The translations under genes and the position numbers were made by a program. Of a stretch of 64,000 nucleotides of DNA, positions 26,947 to 36,152 are shown in pieces. The first letter of the stretch is position 1; each line of letters begins with the position of its first letter. The notes below the pieces were generated by a model. The model made no database searches, was not told the DNA's origin, and was given only the letters and a program-made list of their open reading frames with translations. The DNA comes from Sphingomonas sp. OV641 (GTDB lineage: Bacteria > Pseudomonadota > Alphaproteobacteria > Sphingomonadales > Sphingomonadaceae), in the NCBI RefSeq assembly GCF_900109205.1, contig NZ_FNZB01000001.1, forward strand, positions 1,922,001 through 1,986,000. The letters are read 5' to 3'.

Positions 26947-28716
26947 TCAGGCCCGCGACACCGCCTCGGCGGCGATCATCCGCGCCTCGCCGCCAAGTCC
27001 CACCGCGCGCAGCGCCGCAACGATCCGGTACAGGGCAGCGGGTGGAACGTGGCGCCAGCTTTGCGCCTGCATGCCGATGCCCGCCAGCAGGAGAACAGTC
27101 GCGGGTTGCCGCTCGCTCACGGCGCGATCAAGCGCGCGTGTCCAGCTGTTCGCGGCACCGATGCGCACGTCCAGCGCTTCCGCGCCACTTTCGATGTCCT
27201 GCGCGGAAAGGCGGCCAAGCCCCGCCAGACCGGCAAAGAACAGCTTGCGCTTCAACGCGGCATCGCCCGTCCCAGTGTAGGAGGCAACCGCCCCGTAAGA
27301 CAGGCGCGTATTCGCCTCTGGATCAGACAATTCGAGCAGCGCCCAGGCGTCGCCCCCGTCATCGACCTGCCCGCGCCAGCGTTGCGCGGTACGGTCCAGC
27401 CCGGCGGACAGCATCGCCGCCACGATCCGGTCAGCCTCGGCGCGCCCATCCCCGGGACGGATGCGCGCCGCGGCCCGCGCAGTCAGGATAAGCCGGGCGT
27501 AACGGCCCTGCGGGCTCTCGCCACCATCCCACAATTGGGCAAGAGCCCGCATACGGGTCGCGACGTCCGCACCGACATAGGCCGCCCGCAGATCGGATGC
27601 GATCGCGCCAAGTGCTGCCGGCGTTTCCTCGCCGGCGTCCAGCGCTGCGTAAAGGTCGATCAGCGCCGCGTTGGAGATGACGCCCATCGCCGCCGCGGAC
27701 TCAGCTGCCCGTGCGCGGTCCGCGATCGGAATGGCCGGCGCAAGCGCCCGCCACCCGGTCACCTGAGATCCGACCGTCTGGTACAGCTCATCCGAAATCG
27801 GCACGCCGGTGGCCGTCGCCAGCCCGAACCGCCACGTCGTCAACTGGACCACCGAATCCCATTCGATCGTCACGGCCTGACGACTGTTCAGCCCCGCGCC
27901 GACCACCTTTTGCGCCAGCGCGAGATCAACGCCGCTTGCCACCCGCTGACGCCGGGCAGCGTCCATCAGCGGCTTGGCGCCGCCTTCCGCATTGCTCAGC
28001 GCCGCACACATGGCGCGGGCAAGAACCCAACCGCGCTCGCTGTTGCCCGCGCCCTCTGTCAGCGGACACAGCCCCGCCGGATCCGCCGTGGCGAGCATCG
28101 CCTGCATCGCCACCTGCCGATACTTCGGCGTGGCATTGGCAGTGTCGACGCTCTGCAGAACGCTTCGCGCCGCAACCGATTCGCCCATGCGCAGCAGCAG
28201 CCACGCGCGCTCAGCCGCGAAATCGGCGCCGTGCAGCCCCTCAGGGGTGCTGACCCGAGAGGCAAGCGCCCGCCGCAGCGAAATGGATAGCCAGCGCGAT
28301 GGCAGCGGGGCTGACAGCCGCCGCATCAGCCCCTGCAGATAGCCGCCGTCCGCCGCGCCAAAGGCACCGGGCAAGAACCCGCCGTCAGCCGGCCCGACTG
28401 GCCCAACGAGCGCAAGCGAGCGCCGCGCGAAAAGCGGCATCTCATATTGCGCCAGCTCCTCATCGCTCGGCCCCGTGGGCGTTGGCGTCGGGGTGGGTGA
28501 AGGCTCCAGATCCGGCAACTCGAGCGGCGTACCCGGCAGCGGCTGCACCACCGCGCCATTTGGCTGCGCCACCGGCGGCGGTGCCGGCGCGACCGGTTCG
28601 CCGAAGCCGGGCGGCAGCAGCGATTCGGGTGCCTGGCTATTCTGGGCGACCGCGGCTGCGGCGAGTGAAGCGGCGGCGGCAAGCGCCGCGATCAACCTAG
28701 CTCGCGAGATTGCCAA
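26947..28716 (-). CDS. Large exported protein of unknown function between xerD and aroK
   Basis: A 589-residue product with no family I recognise. Reading from a TTG at 28716 gives a clean signal peptide ([20 protein letters not shown]). Residues about 30-80 form a Pro-rich linker containing PSPTPTPTPTGPSDEEL, and the remaining 480 residues are almost entirely helical and Ala-rich, suggestive of TPR/HEAT-like repeats. The stop is 2 bp before the xerD start. The TTG start overlaps the end of a 45-residue membrane protein gene by 20 bp, so the two are probably translationally coupled. A scaffold or assembly role in the periplasm is a guess. Confidence 0.7.
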   Translation of the reverse strand: MAISRARLIAALAAAASLAAAAVAQNSQAPESLLPPGFGEPVAPAPPPVAQPNGAVVQPLPGTPLELPDLEPSPTPTPTPTGPSDEELAQYEMPLFARRSLALVGPVGPADGGFLPGAFGAADGGYLQGLMRRLSAPLPSRWLSISLRRALASRVSTPEGLHGADFAAERAWLLLRMGESVAARSVLQSVDTANATPKYRQVAMQAMLATADPAGLCPLTEGAGNSERGWVLARAMCAALSNAEGGAKPLMDAARRQRVASGVDLALAQKVVGAGLNSRQAVTIEWDSVVQLTTWRFGLATATGVPISDELYQTVGSQVTGWRALAPAIPIADRARAAESAAAMGVISNAALIDLYAALDAGEETPAALGAIASDLRAAYVGADVATRMRALAQLWDGGESPQGRYARLILTARAAARIRPGDGRAEADRIVAAMLSAGLDRTAQRWRGQVDDGGDAWALLELSDPEANTRLSYGAVASYTGTGDAALKRKLFFAGLAGLGRLSAQDIESGAEALDVRIGAANSWTRALDRAVSERQPATVLLLAGIGMQAQSWRHVPPAALYRIVAALRAVGLGGEARMIAAEAVSRA

Positions 28717-28834
28717 GCTCGACCGCCTTTTCGACCTGCGTCGTCGGCTGCTCCGTCGCGCTGCCCGCGAGAAAGAACAACCCGCCGACCACGACGACCA
28801 ACAGCACCACAAGCGTGACGATCAACCGCGACAT
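28697..28834 (-). CDS. 45-residue single-helix membrane protein
   Basis: The product is MSRLIVTLVVLLVVVVGGLF followed by FLAGSATEQPTTQVEKAVELG and a short end. One strong transmembrane helix is followed by a polar, Thr-rich tail. The minus-strand Shine-Dalgarno AGGG lies 9 bases before the ATG. It is too short for ordinary gene finders but precedes and overlaps the large exported protein gene by 20 bp, and the hydrophobic pattern is not what chance would give. A membrane partner of that protein is plausible. Confidence 0.72.
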   Translation of the reverse strand: MSRLIVTLVVLLVVVVGGLFFLAGSATEQPTTQVEKAVELGNLAS

Positions 28835-28932
28835 GTTTCAACCCTGCACGGCGCGGGCGGACCCACGCTAGTAAACCGAAATCGCCGAGCCTTGTGCCCG
28901 GGGCGCTGACGCGCTGTATAGCCCACGAACTC

Positions 28933-29496
28933 ATGTTGCAAAGCCCCACCGCCCCCACCCGTAATCGCAAGAGCCGCTGGCAGCGTCAGCCGATCGTGCT
29001 CGTCGGCCTGATGGGCGTGGGCAAATCCACTGTCGGAAAGCGCCTGGCGCACCGGCTTGGCCTGCCATTCGTCGATGCCGACAACGAAATCGAAGAAGCG
29101 GCCGGCATGTCGATCGCGGACATCTTCGCGCAGTTCGGAGAGCCTTATTTCAGGGATGGGGAACGCCGCGTCATTCAACGGCTGATCGACGGCCGGCCGA
29201 AAGTGATCGCCACCGGCGGCGGTGCCTTCGTCAACGACGCGACCCGCGCGCTCATCCTTTCCGACGCGCTCGCCATCTGGCTGGATGCCGATATCGACGT
29301 GCTGGTGGAGCGGGTCCGCCGCCGCGACACACGCCCGTTGCTGCGCGGAAAGGACCCCGCCAGCGTGCTGCGCGAGCTCGCCGCGGTGCGCAATCCGCTC
29401 TACGCCCAGGCGCATATTCGCGTGCCAAGCAACAACGCCCCGCATGAAGCGACGGTGCGTGCCATTCTGGATGCCATCGGTTACGGGGCCCCATGA
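28933..29496 (+). CDS. aroK: Shikimate kinase
   Basis: Phosphorylates shikimate at the 3-hydroxyl in aromatic amino acid synthesis. The 187-residue protein has the P-loop GLMGVGKSTVGKRLA, the shikimate-binding DADNEIEEAAGMSIADIF and FRDGERRVI, the GGGAF motif (ATGGGAFVND), and the lid RRRDTRPLL. The ATG at 28933 is preferred over an in-frame start at 28894. It overlaps aroB by four bases (ATGA), so the two are translationally coupled. Confidence 0.95.
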   Translation: MLQSPTAPTRNRKSRWQRQPIVLVGLMGVGKSTVGKRLAHRLGLPFVDADNEIEEAAGMSIADIFAQFGEPYFRDGERRVIQRLIDGRPKVIATGGGAFVNDATRALILSDALAIWLDADIDVLVERVRRRDTRPLLRGKDPASVLRELAAVRNPLYAQAHIRVPSNNAPHEATVRAILDAIGYGAP

Positions 29497-30593
29497 CGAT
29501 TGTTCCGGTGGCGCTGGGCGCGCGCAGCTATGACGTGGTGATCGAGGCCGGGCTGCTGACCCGTGCAGCCGAACTGCTGGCTCCCATCTCGCGCGGTCGG
29601 CCCATGCCGATCGTGGCGGATGCGAACGTCGCGCCGCATCTCGATACGTTGCGCGCGTCGATGGCGGCGGCGGGCATCACGGGCGAGGCGATCATCATCC
29701 CCGCTGGTGAAGCATCGAAAAGCTGGGCCACGTTGGAGCGCCTGACCGATCGGCTGCTGGAACTCGGGGTGGAGCGTGGCGATCATGTCATCGCGCTGGG
29801 CGGCGGCGTCATCGGCGATCTTGTCGGCTTCGCTACCGCCATCCTGAAGCGCGGCTGCGGCTTCGTTCAGATCCCGACGACGCTGCTGGCGCAGGTTGAT
29901 TCATCGGTCGGTGGGAAGACCGGCATCAACGCGCGCGCGGGCAAGAACCTGATTGGCGCATTTCACCAGCCCAAGATGGTGCTGATCGACCCGGCCGTGC
30001 TGGACACGCTGCCGCTGCGGCAGCTGAAGGCGGGCTATGCCGAAGTGGTGAAATACGGCTTGATTGACGATGCCGCGTTCTTTGGCTGGTGCGAGGAGAA
30101 TGGCGCCGCGCTGCTCACCGGCGATGCCGCGGCACGCGAATATGCCATCGCGCATTCGGTCAGCGCAAAGGCGCGGATCGTCGGCGAGGACGAATTTGAG
30201 ACGACCGGGCGACGCGCGCTGTTGAACCTTGGCCATACGTTCGGTCACGCCTTGGAGGCGGAAGCGGGCTTTTCGGACAAGCTGCTGCACGGCGAGGCGG
30301 TCGCTGCCGGATGCGCGCTGGCCTTTGGCTATTCCGCGGCACATGGGCTATGCCCCGCCGAGGATGCGCTGAGGGTGGCCGCGCATTGGCAGGAGGTCGG
30401 GCTGCCCGACGGGTTGGCTGCCGCGGGGATCAACGTTTCGGCCGAGCAGCTGGTGGAGCACATGCGCCATGACAAGAAGGCGAGCGGCGGGCAGATCCCG
30501 TTCCTGCTCGCCCGCGGTATCGGCCAGACCTATCTCGACAAGCAGGTCTCGCTGGAGGACGTCCGTAGCTTCCTGGCGCTCCAGCCGCGCTGA
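29493..30593 (+). CDS. aroB: 3-Dehydroquinate synthase
   Basis: Second step of the shikimate pathway, converting DAHP to 3-dehydroquinate with NAD and a divalent metal. 366 residues. Diagnostic segments are the NAD site [41 protein letters not shown] with the catalytic Lys, and [11 protein letters not shown] carrying metal-binding His residues. It is coupled to aroK upstream and to the DUF2256 gene downstream, both by four-base or smaller overlaps. Confidence 0.97.
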   Translation: MTIVPVALGARSYDVVIEAGLLTRAAELLAPISRGRPMPIVADANVAPHLDTLRASMAAAGITGEAIIIPAGEASKSWATLERLTDRLLELGVERGDHVIALGGGVIGDLVGFATAILKRGCGFVQIPTTLLAQVDSSVGGKTGINARAGKNLIGAFHQPKMVLIDPAVLDTLPLRQLKAGYAEVVKYGLIDDAAFFGWCEENGAALLTGDAAAREYAIAHSVSAKARIVGEDEFETTGRRALLNLGHTFGHALEAEAGFSDKLLHGEAVAAGCALAFGYSAAHGLCPAEDALRVAAHWQEVGLPDGLAAAGINVSAEQLVEHMRHDKKASGGQIPFLLARGIGQTYLDKQVSLEDVRSFLALQPR

Positions 30594-30733
30594 TGCCGAA
30601 TGGTGTCGCCAAGCGTGACTTGCCGACGAAGCTTTGCCCGGCCTGCCAACGCCCCTTCGCCTGGCGCAAGAAGTGGGCAAAGGTCTGGGAGGACGTGATT
30701 TACTGCTCGGACGCTTGTCGACGGCGCCGGTAG
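30593..30733 (+). CDS. DUF2256 zinc-ribbon microprotein
   Basis: A 46-residue basic protein whose ATG overlaps the aroB stop codon (TGATG). It has two cysteine pairs, LCPACQRPF and [10 protein letters not shown], with Trp-rich helix [16 protein letters not shown] between, the pattern of the DUF2256 family. Function is unknown; the Cys-x2-Cys and Cys-x3-Cys arrangement suggests zinc binding. It is the last gene of the aroK-aroB unit. Confidence 0.85.
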   Translation: MPNGVAKRDLPTKLCPACQRPFAWRKKWAKVWEDVIYCSDACRRRR

Positions 30734-30770
30734 GTAGGTAGGCAGCCCGGCGTCGCTTCGCCTCGCCGGT

Positions 30771-31103
30771 TTAACCGCGAGTCGCGATCCAGGCGAGCCA
30801 GAGCCATCCGGCGATTAGCAGCGTTCCGCCGATCGGGGTGATCGCCCCCAGCCAGCGCGGCGCGCCCAGCGCCATGAGGTACAAGGTACCGGCGAACAGC
30901 GCGCCGCCTGCCACGAACAGCCACGCCGGCCCCCGCGATTCGAGGCGCAGGGCGGCAATGGCGGCTACGGCGTGGATCAGTTGATACTGGCCGCCGGTGC
31001 GGAGCCATTCCACGGCCTGGCCGCTGGCGCCATGCGCGCCGAAGGCACCGGCGCCAACCGCCAGCGCGCCAGACAAAGCGGCAAGCATCATCAGCCAATT
31101 CAT
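30771..31103 (-). CDS. DUF423 membrane protein
   Basis: A 110-residue protein with four predicted membrane helices and the family signature AGAFGAHG near residue 20, followed by WLRTGGQYQLIHAVAAIAAL. Function of DUF423 proteins is unknown. It begins inside the end of the upstream antiporter gene (four-base overlap), being the last member of the radA-cvpA-scaffold-antiporter run. Confidence 0.9.
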   Translation of the reverse strand: MNWLMMLAALSGALAVGAGAFGAHGASGQAVEWLRTGGQYQLIHAVAAIAALRLESRGPAWLFVAGGALFAGTLYLMALGAPRWLGAITPIGGTLLIAGWLWLAWIATRG

Positions 31104-32857
31104 CGATCATTCCCCCAAGGCTGCTGCTCGGCCACCAGCGCGCGAGCCGCCCGGATATCGTTTGCTTCCAGCTGGATACGCAGCCGCTCCTTGTCGCGGG
31201 CGCGATACATATCCTCCGCCCGGTCGATGTCGGCGCGGTCGATGCCGAGCCCCTCCATCGCCGCACGCGCCATCTTCACCGCCGATTCGAGCACTTCCCG
31301 GACGACAAGGTTGGCGGGGCCGTTCTTCATCCGGATCAACGCACGCCGGTCGAATGCCCGGACATAAATGGCCGCGTTCGGAAAGGCTTCATGCACGGAC
31401 TCGATCACTTCGGCCGTCACCTGATCACCATCGGCGCAGAACAGGATCATTTCGGCCTCGGCCGCGCCCGCCTGGCGCAACAGGTCGAGCCGGGTGCCAT
31501 CGCCATAATAGACCTTGGCGCCAAACTCCCCCGCGATGTCGATCATCTCGATATCGGTATCGATCAGCGTAACCGGGATGTCCTGGGTGAGCAGCATCTG
31601 GCCGACCGTCTGGCCGAACCGGCCATAGCCGACGATCACCGCATTGGCGCCATCGGCCTTGGGCCCCTCACGCTCGCTTTGAACGATGGGCTGCTCGCGA
31701 AAGCGGCGGGTCAGCGACATCAGGAACGGTGTGGTCGCCATCGACAGCGTGATGATGGCGCCGAACAGCGATGCGGCCTCCGGCGCGATGAGATTGGCAC
31801 CGGTCGCCTGGGCAAACAGGACAAAGCCGAACTCGCCGCCCTGGCTGAGCAACACGCCAAGCGCGAGCGCTGAGCGCCACGACATGCGAAAGGCGAGGCC
31901 GATCAGGAAGATCACCAGCGTCTTGGTAGCGATCAGCGCGAGCGCCATGGACAGAACGAACAGCGGTCGCTCGGCGATCGCCGTGAGGTTCAGCATCATG
32001 CCGATGGTGAGGAAGAACAGGCCAAGCAGGATGGAACGGAACGGATCCACGTCCGCTTCCAGCTCGTGGCGATAAGGGCTGTCGGCCAGCATCACGCCGG
32101 CGATGAAGGCCCCGAGCGCGGTCGACAGGCCCAGCGCCTCCATCAGCGCCGCGCTGGCGATGACGGTGAAAAGCGCCGCGAAGACGAACATTTCCCGCTC
32201 GCCCATGTTGCCGATGCCGCGGAACAGCGGACGCAGGATGAACCGGCCGGCAGCGATCAGACCGGCAATCGCCGCGACCGTATAGAGCACCAGCATCCAT
32301 CCCGGCGGGCCGCCCGCGTCCGCGGGATTGCGGCTCATCGCGGCAATGATGGTAATCAGGGGAATGATCGATAGATCCTGGAACAACAGGATCGAAAAGG
32401 CGCGCTCCCCGAAGGGCGTCCGCAAGCGCCCCGATGATTGCAGCATCGGCAGCACCTGCGCGGTGGAGGAAAGCGCGAGCGGCAGGCCCAACGCAAACGC
32501 CGCAGGGATGGAGAAGTGCGCAAACAGCGCGACGATCGCGGTGATCGCGATGCCGCAGGCCACCACCTGAAGCAGCCCAAGGCCGAAGATATCTTCCTTT
32601 AGCCGCCACAGCCGGGATGGATTGAGCTCCAGCCCGACGACGAACAGCAGAAGGGTGATGCCGAGTTCGGCCACCCCGAGCTTCGATTCGGCGTCGCCGA
32701 CCAGACCAAGGATCTGCGGCCCGACCACCGCGCCGGCGACCAGATAGCCTAGCGTCGCACCAAGGCCGAGGCGTCGGAACAGCAGCACGAAGCCTAGCCC
32801 CGCACCTAGCAGAATCACTCCATCGCGCAGCAGCGATCCCGTGGCGGCGTGCTCCAT
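31100..32857 (-). CDS. CPA2 cation:proton antiporter, KefB/KefC type
   Basis: A 585-residue inner membrane protein with a roughly 12-helix Na+/H+ exchanger domain (residues 1-380; for example LGYLVAGAVVGPQILGLVGD and ALGLPLALSSTAQVLPML) and a cytosolic TrkA-N/RCK domain beginning NAVIVGYGRFGQTVGQML with acidic residue in TLIDTDIEMI. KefB/C export K+ under glutathione-adduct control. Whether this copy responds to glutathione cannot be read from the sequence. It is tightly overlapped with neighbours on both sides. Confidence 0.88.
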   Translation of the reverse strand: MEHAATGSLLRDGVILLGAGLGFVLLFRRLGLGATLGYLVAGAVVGPQILGLVGDAESKLGVAELGITLLLFVVGLELNPSRLWRLKEDIFGLGLLQVVACGIAITAIVALFAHFSIPAAFALGLPLALSSTAQVLPMLQSSGRLRTPFGERAFSILLFQDLSIIPLITIIAAMSRNPADAGGPPGWMLVLYTVAAIAGLIAAGRFILRPLFRGIGNMGEREMFVFAALFTVIASAALMEALGLSTALGAFIAGVMLADSPYRHELEADVDPFRSILLGLFFLTIGMMLNLTAIAERPLFVLSMALALIATKTLVIFLIGLAFRMSWRSALALGVLLSQGGEFGFVLFAQATGANLIAPEAASLFGAIITLSMATTPFLMSLTRRFREQPIVQSEREGPKADGANAVIVGYGRFGQTVGQMLLTQDIPVTLIDTDIEMIDIAGEFGAKVYYGDGTRLDLLRQAGAAEAEMILFCADGDQVTAEVIESVHEAFPNAAIYVRAFDRRALIRMKNGPANLVVREVLESAVKMARAAMEGLGIDRADIDRAEDMYRARDKERLRIQLEANDIRAARALVAEQQPWGNDR

Positions 32858-33294
32858 CAGATCCCCTTTGCCGTGTCGCGGGCCCGCTCGGCCGCTTCGG
32901 CAGCAGCCTCGAAGGCAAGCCGGATCGACGCGTGGCGGGCGTGATAATCAAGCGCTGGCGACAGCACATCGAGGCCAGGCCAGTCCGGCAGCTCGCCCTC
33001 CTGCGCCAGCCAGGCCGTGAGCGCGTCTCGCGCCGCCGCCAGCTCCGCCGGCGTCCGGCCGAGCACATGGGCGGCGAGCAAAGAGGACGATGCCTGGCCG
33101 AGCGCGCAGGCACGAACCAGCATGCCCGCTTCGCTCACCCGGCCATCCGCCCCGAGATTGACGTCCACCGTCACGCGGCTGCCGCAGATCGGCGACCGCC
33201 GCTCGCTCGTCCCCTGCGGCTCCGCCAGCCGTTCGTCGATCGGATTGTCGGTCGCCAACCTCAGGATAGCGTCGTTGTAGAGCGTGTCGTTCAT
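32857..33294 (-). CDS. Iron-sulfur cluster assembly scaffold, NifU N-terminal type
   Basis: A 145-residue IscU/SufU/NifU_N-like protein. Conserved cysteines appear in RRSPICGSRVTVDV and LVRACALGQASSSLLAAHV, the latter with the motif that normally holds the second ligand. The third usual cysteine near the C-terminus is not seen, so it may be a divergent scaffold. It overlaps the antiporter gene by one base and cvpA by four, in a run transcribed from radA. Confidence 0.78.
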   Translation of the reverse strand: MNDTLYNDAILRLATDNPIDERLAEPQGTSERRSPICGSRVTVDVNLGADGRVSEAGMLVRACALGQASSSLLAAHVLGRTPAELAAARDALTAWLAQEGELPDWPGLDVLSPALDYHARHASIRLAFEAAAEAAERARDTAKGI

Positions 33295-33842
33295 GCCGGT
33301 CGCCCTCCGCCGAAAGAGAAACCCTCGCCGAACACGGGCTGCCCACGCCGGCGTCGATCGACAAAGTCTGCGATCGCGTTGCTCGTGACGTTGAGGAGCG
33401 GATAGGTTCGTGCCTCCTTGATCCAGGCCGGGCGCCGCGTCGGGCCGCCGCCGATCGTATCGAGCACCAGCACCACCAGCAGAAAGGCAAGGCTGGCGAT
33501 GATCAGCCCCTTCAGCGCGCCAAAGCCGAAACCCAGCGCGCGATCGACCGGGCCCAACACCGATTTGCGCACCCGATCCCCCAGCGCACGCGCCACCATC
33601 CGCCCAAGGAAGTAAGTGACGCCGCAGAGCAGCACGAAGGCCAGGACGGCCGCGCCGGAGGCGGTGCCGATCGGCCCTGCCAGCACCTTCGAAAGCGGAA
33701 GGTGGAAGATCTTGACCGCAAAGATCATCGCCACCCAGGCGAACAGCGCCAACACCTCCGTCACGAAGCCGCGCTTCAGGCCGAGAAGCGCACTGCCCGC
33801 GACGACGGTCAACACCGCAATATCAAGTCCGTTGAGGTTCAT
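33291..33842 (-). CDS. cvpA: CvpA family membrane protein
   Basis: A 183-residue protein with four membrane segments and the CvpA signature at the N-terminus (LNGLDIAVLTVVAGSALLGLKRGFVTEVLALFA read in pieces) and the conserved GALKGLIIASLAFLLVVL segment near residue 110. Family members are linked to colicin V production and envelope stress, with no settled biochemical role. It is the second gene of the radA run and lies 165 bp downstream of radA. Confidence 0.9.
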   Translation of the reverse strand: MNLNGLDIAVLTVVAGSALLGLKRGFVTEVLALFAWVAMIFAVKIFHLPLSKVLAGPIGTASGAAVLAFVLLCGVTYFLGRMVARALGDRVRKSVLGPVDRALGFGFGALKGLIIASLAFLLVVLVLDTIGGGPTRRPAWIKEARTYPLLNVTSNAIADFVDRRRRGQPVFGEGFSFGGGRPA

Positions 33843-34007
33843 TGTTGCCGATCTAGGCCATGATGGTGGTGATGAGAACAGGGCGCTCCTGCGGGGACGG
33901 CGATTGCCCGACCTGCCCGCATCGCGCTGCGGAGAGCGGATGCCGGATCAGAGCACAGGTATGTGACACGGCTGCGGCGGGCCAGCATGGCGGTTCGGCG
34001 GAGGGAA

Positions 34008-35384
34008 TCACCCTCGCCCGAGCAGATGGTCCACCAGCCGGCCAAGCGTGGAGAAGCCGGCAAGCCGCAGATTGCCCTTCTCGCCTGCCATGGACGCCGG
34101 AACCAGGGCCTGGCCGAAACCAAGCTTGGCCGCTTCCTTCAGCCGCAATGCGCCATGCGCCACGCTGCGCACCTCGCCTGACAGAGCGATCTCGCCGAAG
34201 GCGATGGCGTCCGCCGGCACCGGGCGTTCGGACAGGGCCGAAACCAGCGCCGCGGCCACCGCCAGATCGGCGGCAGGATCCTGCACGCGATAGCCGCCAG
34301 CGACGTTGAGATAGACTTCCGCCGAGGAGAAGCTGAGGCCGCAGCGCGCCTCCAGTACGGCGAGGATCATGGCAAGTCGGCCGCTGTCCCACCCCACCAC
34401 GGCGCGGCGCGGGGTGGCACCGCTGGCGAGGCGAACGACCAGCGCCTGGATCTCCACCAGCACCGGGCGCGTGCCCTCCAGCGCCGGAAACACCACCGTT
34501 CCCGTCACGCTTTCGTCACGCTGGGTGAGGAACAGCGACGACGGGTTCGTCACCTCCGCCAGCCCCTCCGCCTGCATCGCGAAGACGCCGATCTCGTCCG
34601 TGCCGCCGAAACGGTTCTTGATCGCGCGCAGGATGCGATATTGATGGCTGCGCTCGCCCTCGAAGCTGAGCACGGTATCCACCATATGTTCCAGCACGCG
34701 GGGGCCGGCGATCGTGCCGTCCTTGGTGACATGGCCGACCAGCACCAGCGCGGTACCACGTTCCTTCGCGAAGCGGATCAGCTCCTGCGCCGAGGCGCGC
34801 ACCTGGCTGACGGTGCCGGGTGCACCCTCGATCAGATCAGAGTGCATCGTCTGGATCGAATCGATCACGAGCAAGGCGGGCGGCTTGCCTGCGCCAAGCG
34901 TGGTAAGGATGTCCCGCACCGACGTGGCGGAGGCGAGCCGGACGGGCGCCTCGCCGAGCCCGAGCCGGCGCGCGCGCAATCGCACCTGATCCGCCGCCTC
35001 CTCACCCGACACATAGGCGACATCCGCGCCGGCAAGCGCCATCCGCGCCGCGGCTTGAAGCAGCAGGGTGGATTTGCCGATGCCGGGGTCACCCCCGATC
35101 AGCGTGGCGCTGCCCTCCACGAATCCGCCGCCCAGCGCCCGGTCCAGTTCCGCAATGCCGCTGGGTAGGCGAGCCGGCAGCGGCACTTCGGCGTCCAGCG
35201 CCATCATGGTGACGGAACGGCCGCCGCCCTGAAGATTGTGCTTGGCCTGAAACGGCGTAACGATCGCCGGCGCTTCCTCCACCAGCGTATTCCATTCAGA
35301 GCAGTCGACGCATTGCCCCTGCCAGCGTGACGTGACCGAGCCACAGGACTGGCAGACGTATCGTTTCTGCGGCTTCGCCATCAT
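34008..35384 (-). CDS. radA: DNA repair ATPase RadA (Sms)
   Basis: RecA-like helicase/ATPase that extends D-loops in recombination. The 458-residue protein has an N-terminal four-cysteine zinc finger (YVCQSCGSVTSRWQGQCVDC), Walker A in GGDPGIGKSTLLLQAA, the RadA-specific AIKNRFGGTDEIG motif, and a C-terminal Lon-protease-like domain (AVAAALVSALSERPVPADAI). GGGA lies before the ATG pair; the first is used. A GAAC-N7-GAAC sequence lies about 80 bp upstream. Confidence 0.96.
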   Translation of the reverse strand: MMAKPQKRYVCQSCGSVTSRWQGQCVDCSEWNTLVEEAPAIVTPFQAKHNLQGGGRSVTMMALDAEVPLPARLPSGIAELDRALGGGFVEGSATLIGGDPGIGKSTLLLQAAARMALAGADVAYVSGEEAADQVRLRARRLGLGEAPVRLASATSVRDILTTLGAGKPPALLVIDSIQTMHSDLIEGAPGTVSQVRASAQELIRFAKERGTALVLVGHVTKDGTIAGPRVLEHMVDTVLSFEGERSHQYRILRAIKNRFGGTDEIGVFAMQAEGLAEVTNPSSLFLTQRDESVTGTVVFPALEGTRPVLVEIQALVVRLASGATPRRAVVGWDSGRLAMILAVLEARCGLSFSSAEVYLNVAGGYRVQDPAADLAVAAALVSALSERPVPADAIAFGEIALSGEVRSVAHGALRLKEAAKLGFGQALVPASMAGEKGNLRLAGFSTLGRLVDHLLGRG

Positions 35385-35705
35385 TCATTCCCAAAGCGCC
35401 AGCGGCCCGACCTTTTCGCGACAGGATGGAACGCGAAGTGGCACCATCTCGGCCTAACGCAAGAACAACAAGGGAACAATCCCGCCATGCGCAGCCTCGC
35501 GGGCGGGGTCGGGCACGCAGGGGACATGTTTCGCCGGTCATCCGGACAAGCACCGGTTTAGCGCGCCACTTGCCGACCATGCCATCCTCATCGCCGTTTT
35601 CGGGTCATCGCACCGCGTTCAGGACAGCTTTACTGCAATAAAATATCTCTGGAGCACTCCCCTGCCTTGACGCTCCATGCTGCATCGGCGAAGTCGCGGG
35701 ACGTT
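35385..35705. other. 320 bp between radA and the lipoprotein gene
   Basis: Apart from the possible LexA box at 35463-35477 there is no coding or structured element I can support. A short frame at 35486 (24 codons) follows the box on the plus strand but lacks any helix or Shine-Dalgarno of note. Confidence 0.4.
35463..35477 (-). promoter_or_regulatory. Possible LexA operator upstream of radA
   Basis: The sequence GAACAACAAGGGAAC is an exact GAAC-N7-GAAC, the reverse complement of the alphaproteobacterial LexA box GTTC-N7-GTTC. It sits 79 bp upstream of the radA start on the strand that would control it. A single match of eight fixed bases can occur by chance in a window this size. Confidence 0.4.
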
Positions 35706-36086
35706 ATGAAGAGCCCCTTCCCCTTTGCCGCCGCGGCGCTTTTCGCGCTTGCCGCATGTAACTCCAATTCGGAACCCGAGGTTCTGGATTCCAACCCGGA
35801 TCCGATGGCCTCGGAACTCGCCAACGCCGGTTCCATTGAACTGCCGCCCGCGATCAAGGCCGACAAGACGATGCGCTGCAGTGACAACAGCCTTGTCTAT
35901 CTGACCTTCTTCGAAGGCGACAAGCAGGTGGTGGTGCGCACCGAAAAGGGCGGCACGCCGACGACGCTGACCGCGCCGACCGCGGGCGAGCCGCTGACCG
36001 CCGAAGGCGGTTGGAAGCTGACCGGCGACACGGCAAATGTGAAGGTCGAGCTGCCCGGCAAGGGCGCGCTTTCCTGCCACGAATAA
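35706..36086 (+). CDS. Small lipoprotein of unknown function
   Basis: A 126-residue protein with a lipoprotein signal peptide (SPFPFAAAALFALAACNS, lipobox LAAC). The mature part has a cysteine in DKTMRCSDNSLVYLTFF and a final cysteine three residues from the end, which may form a disulfide closing a small beta-barrel; strand pattern QVVVRTEKGG and GDTANVKVELPGK supports this. The layout faintly resembles MliC-type lysozyme inhibitors, but the similarity is weak. The ATG at 35706 has GGGA upstream. Confidence 0.72.
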   Translation: MKSPFPFAAAALFALAACNSNSEPEVLDSNPDPMASELANAGSIELPPAIKADKTMRCSDNSLVYLTFFEGDKQVVVRTEKGGTPTTLTAPTAGEPLTAEGGWKLTGDTANVKVELPGKGALSCHE

Positions 36087-36152
36087 CTTCGTTCATTTCT
36101 GCCGTCGCGCCTTTGCAGGGGCGGCGGCACCTACCTATCATGCGCGCCAGCC

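Noticed and set aside
33860..34309. Cys-rich plus-strand frame (SCGDGDCPTCPHR)
   Set aside because: It overlaps the end of radA on the other strand, lacks a Shine-Dalgarno, and loses any pattern after 40 residues.
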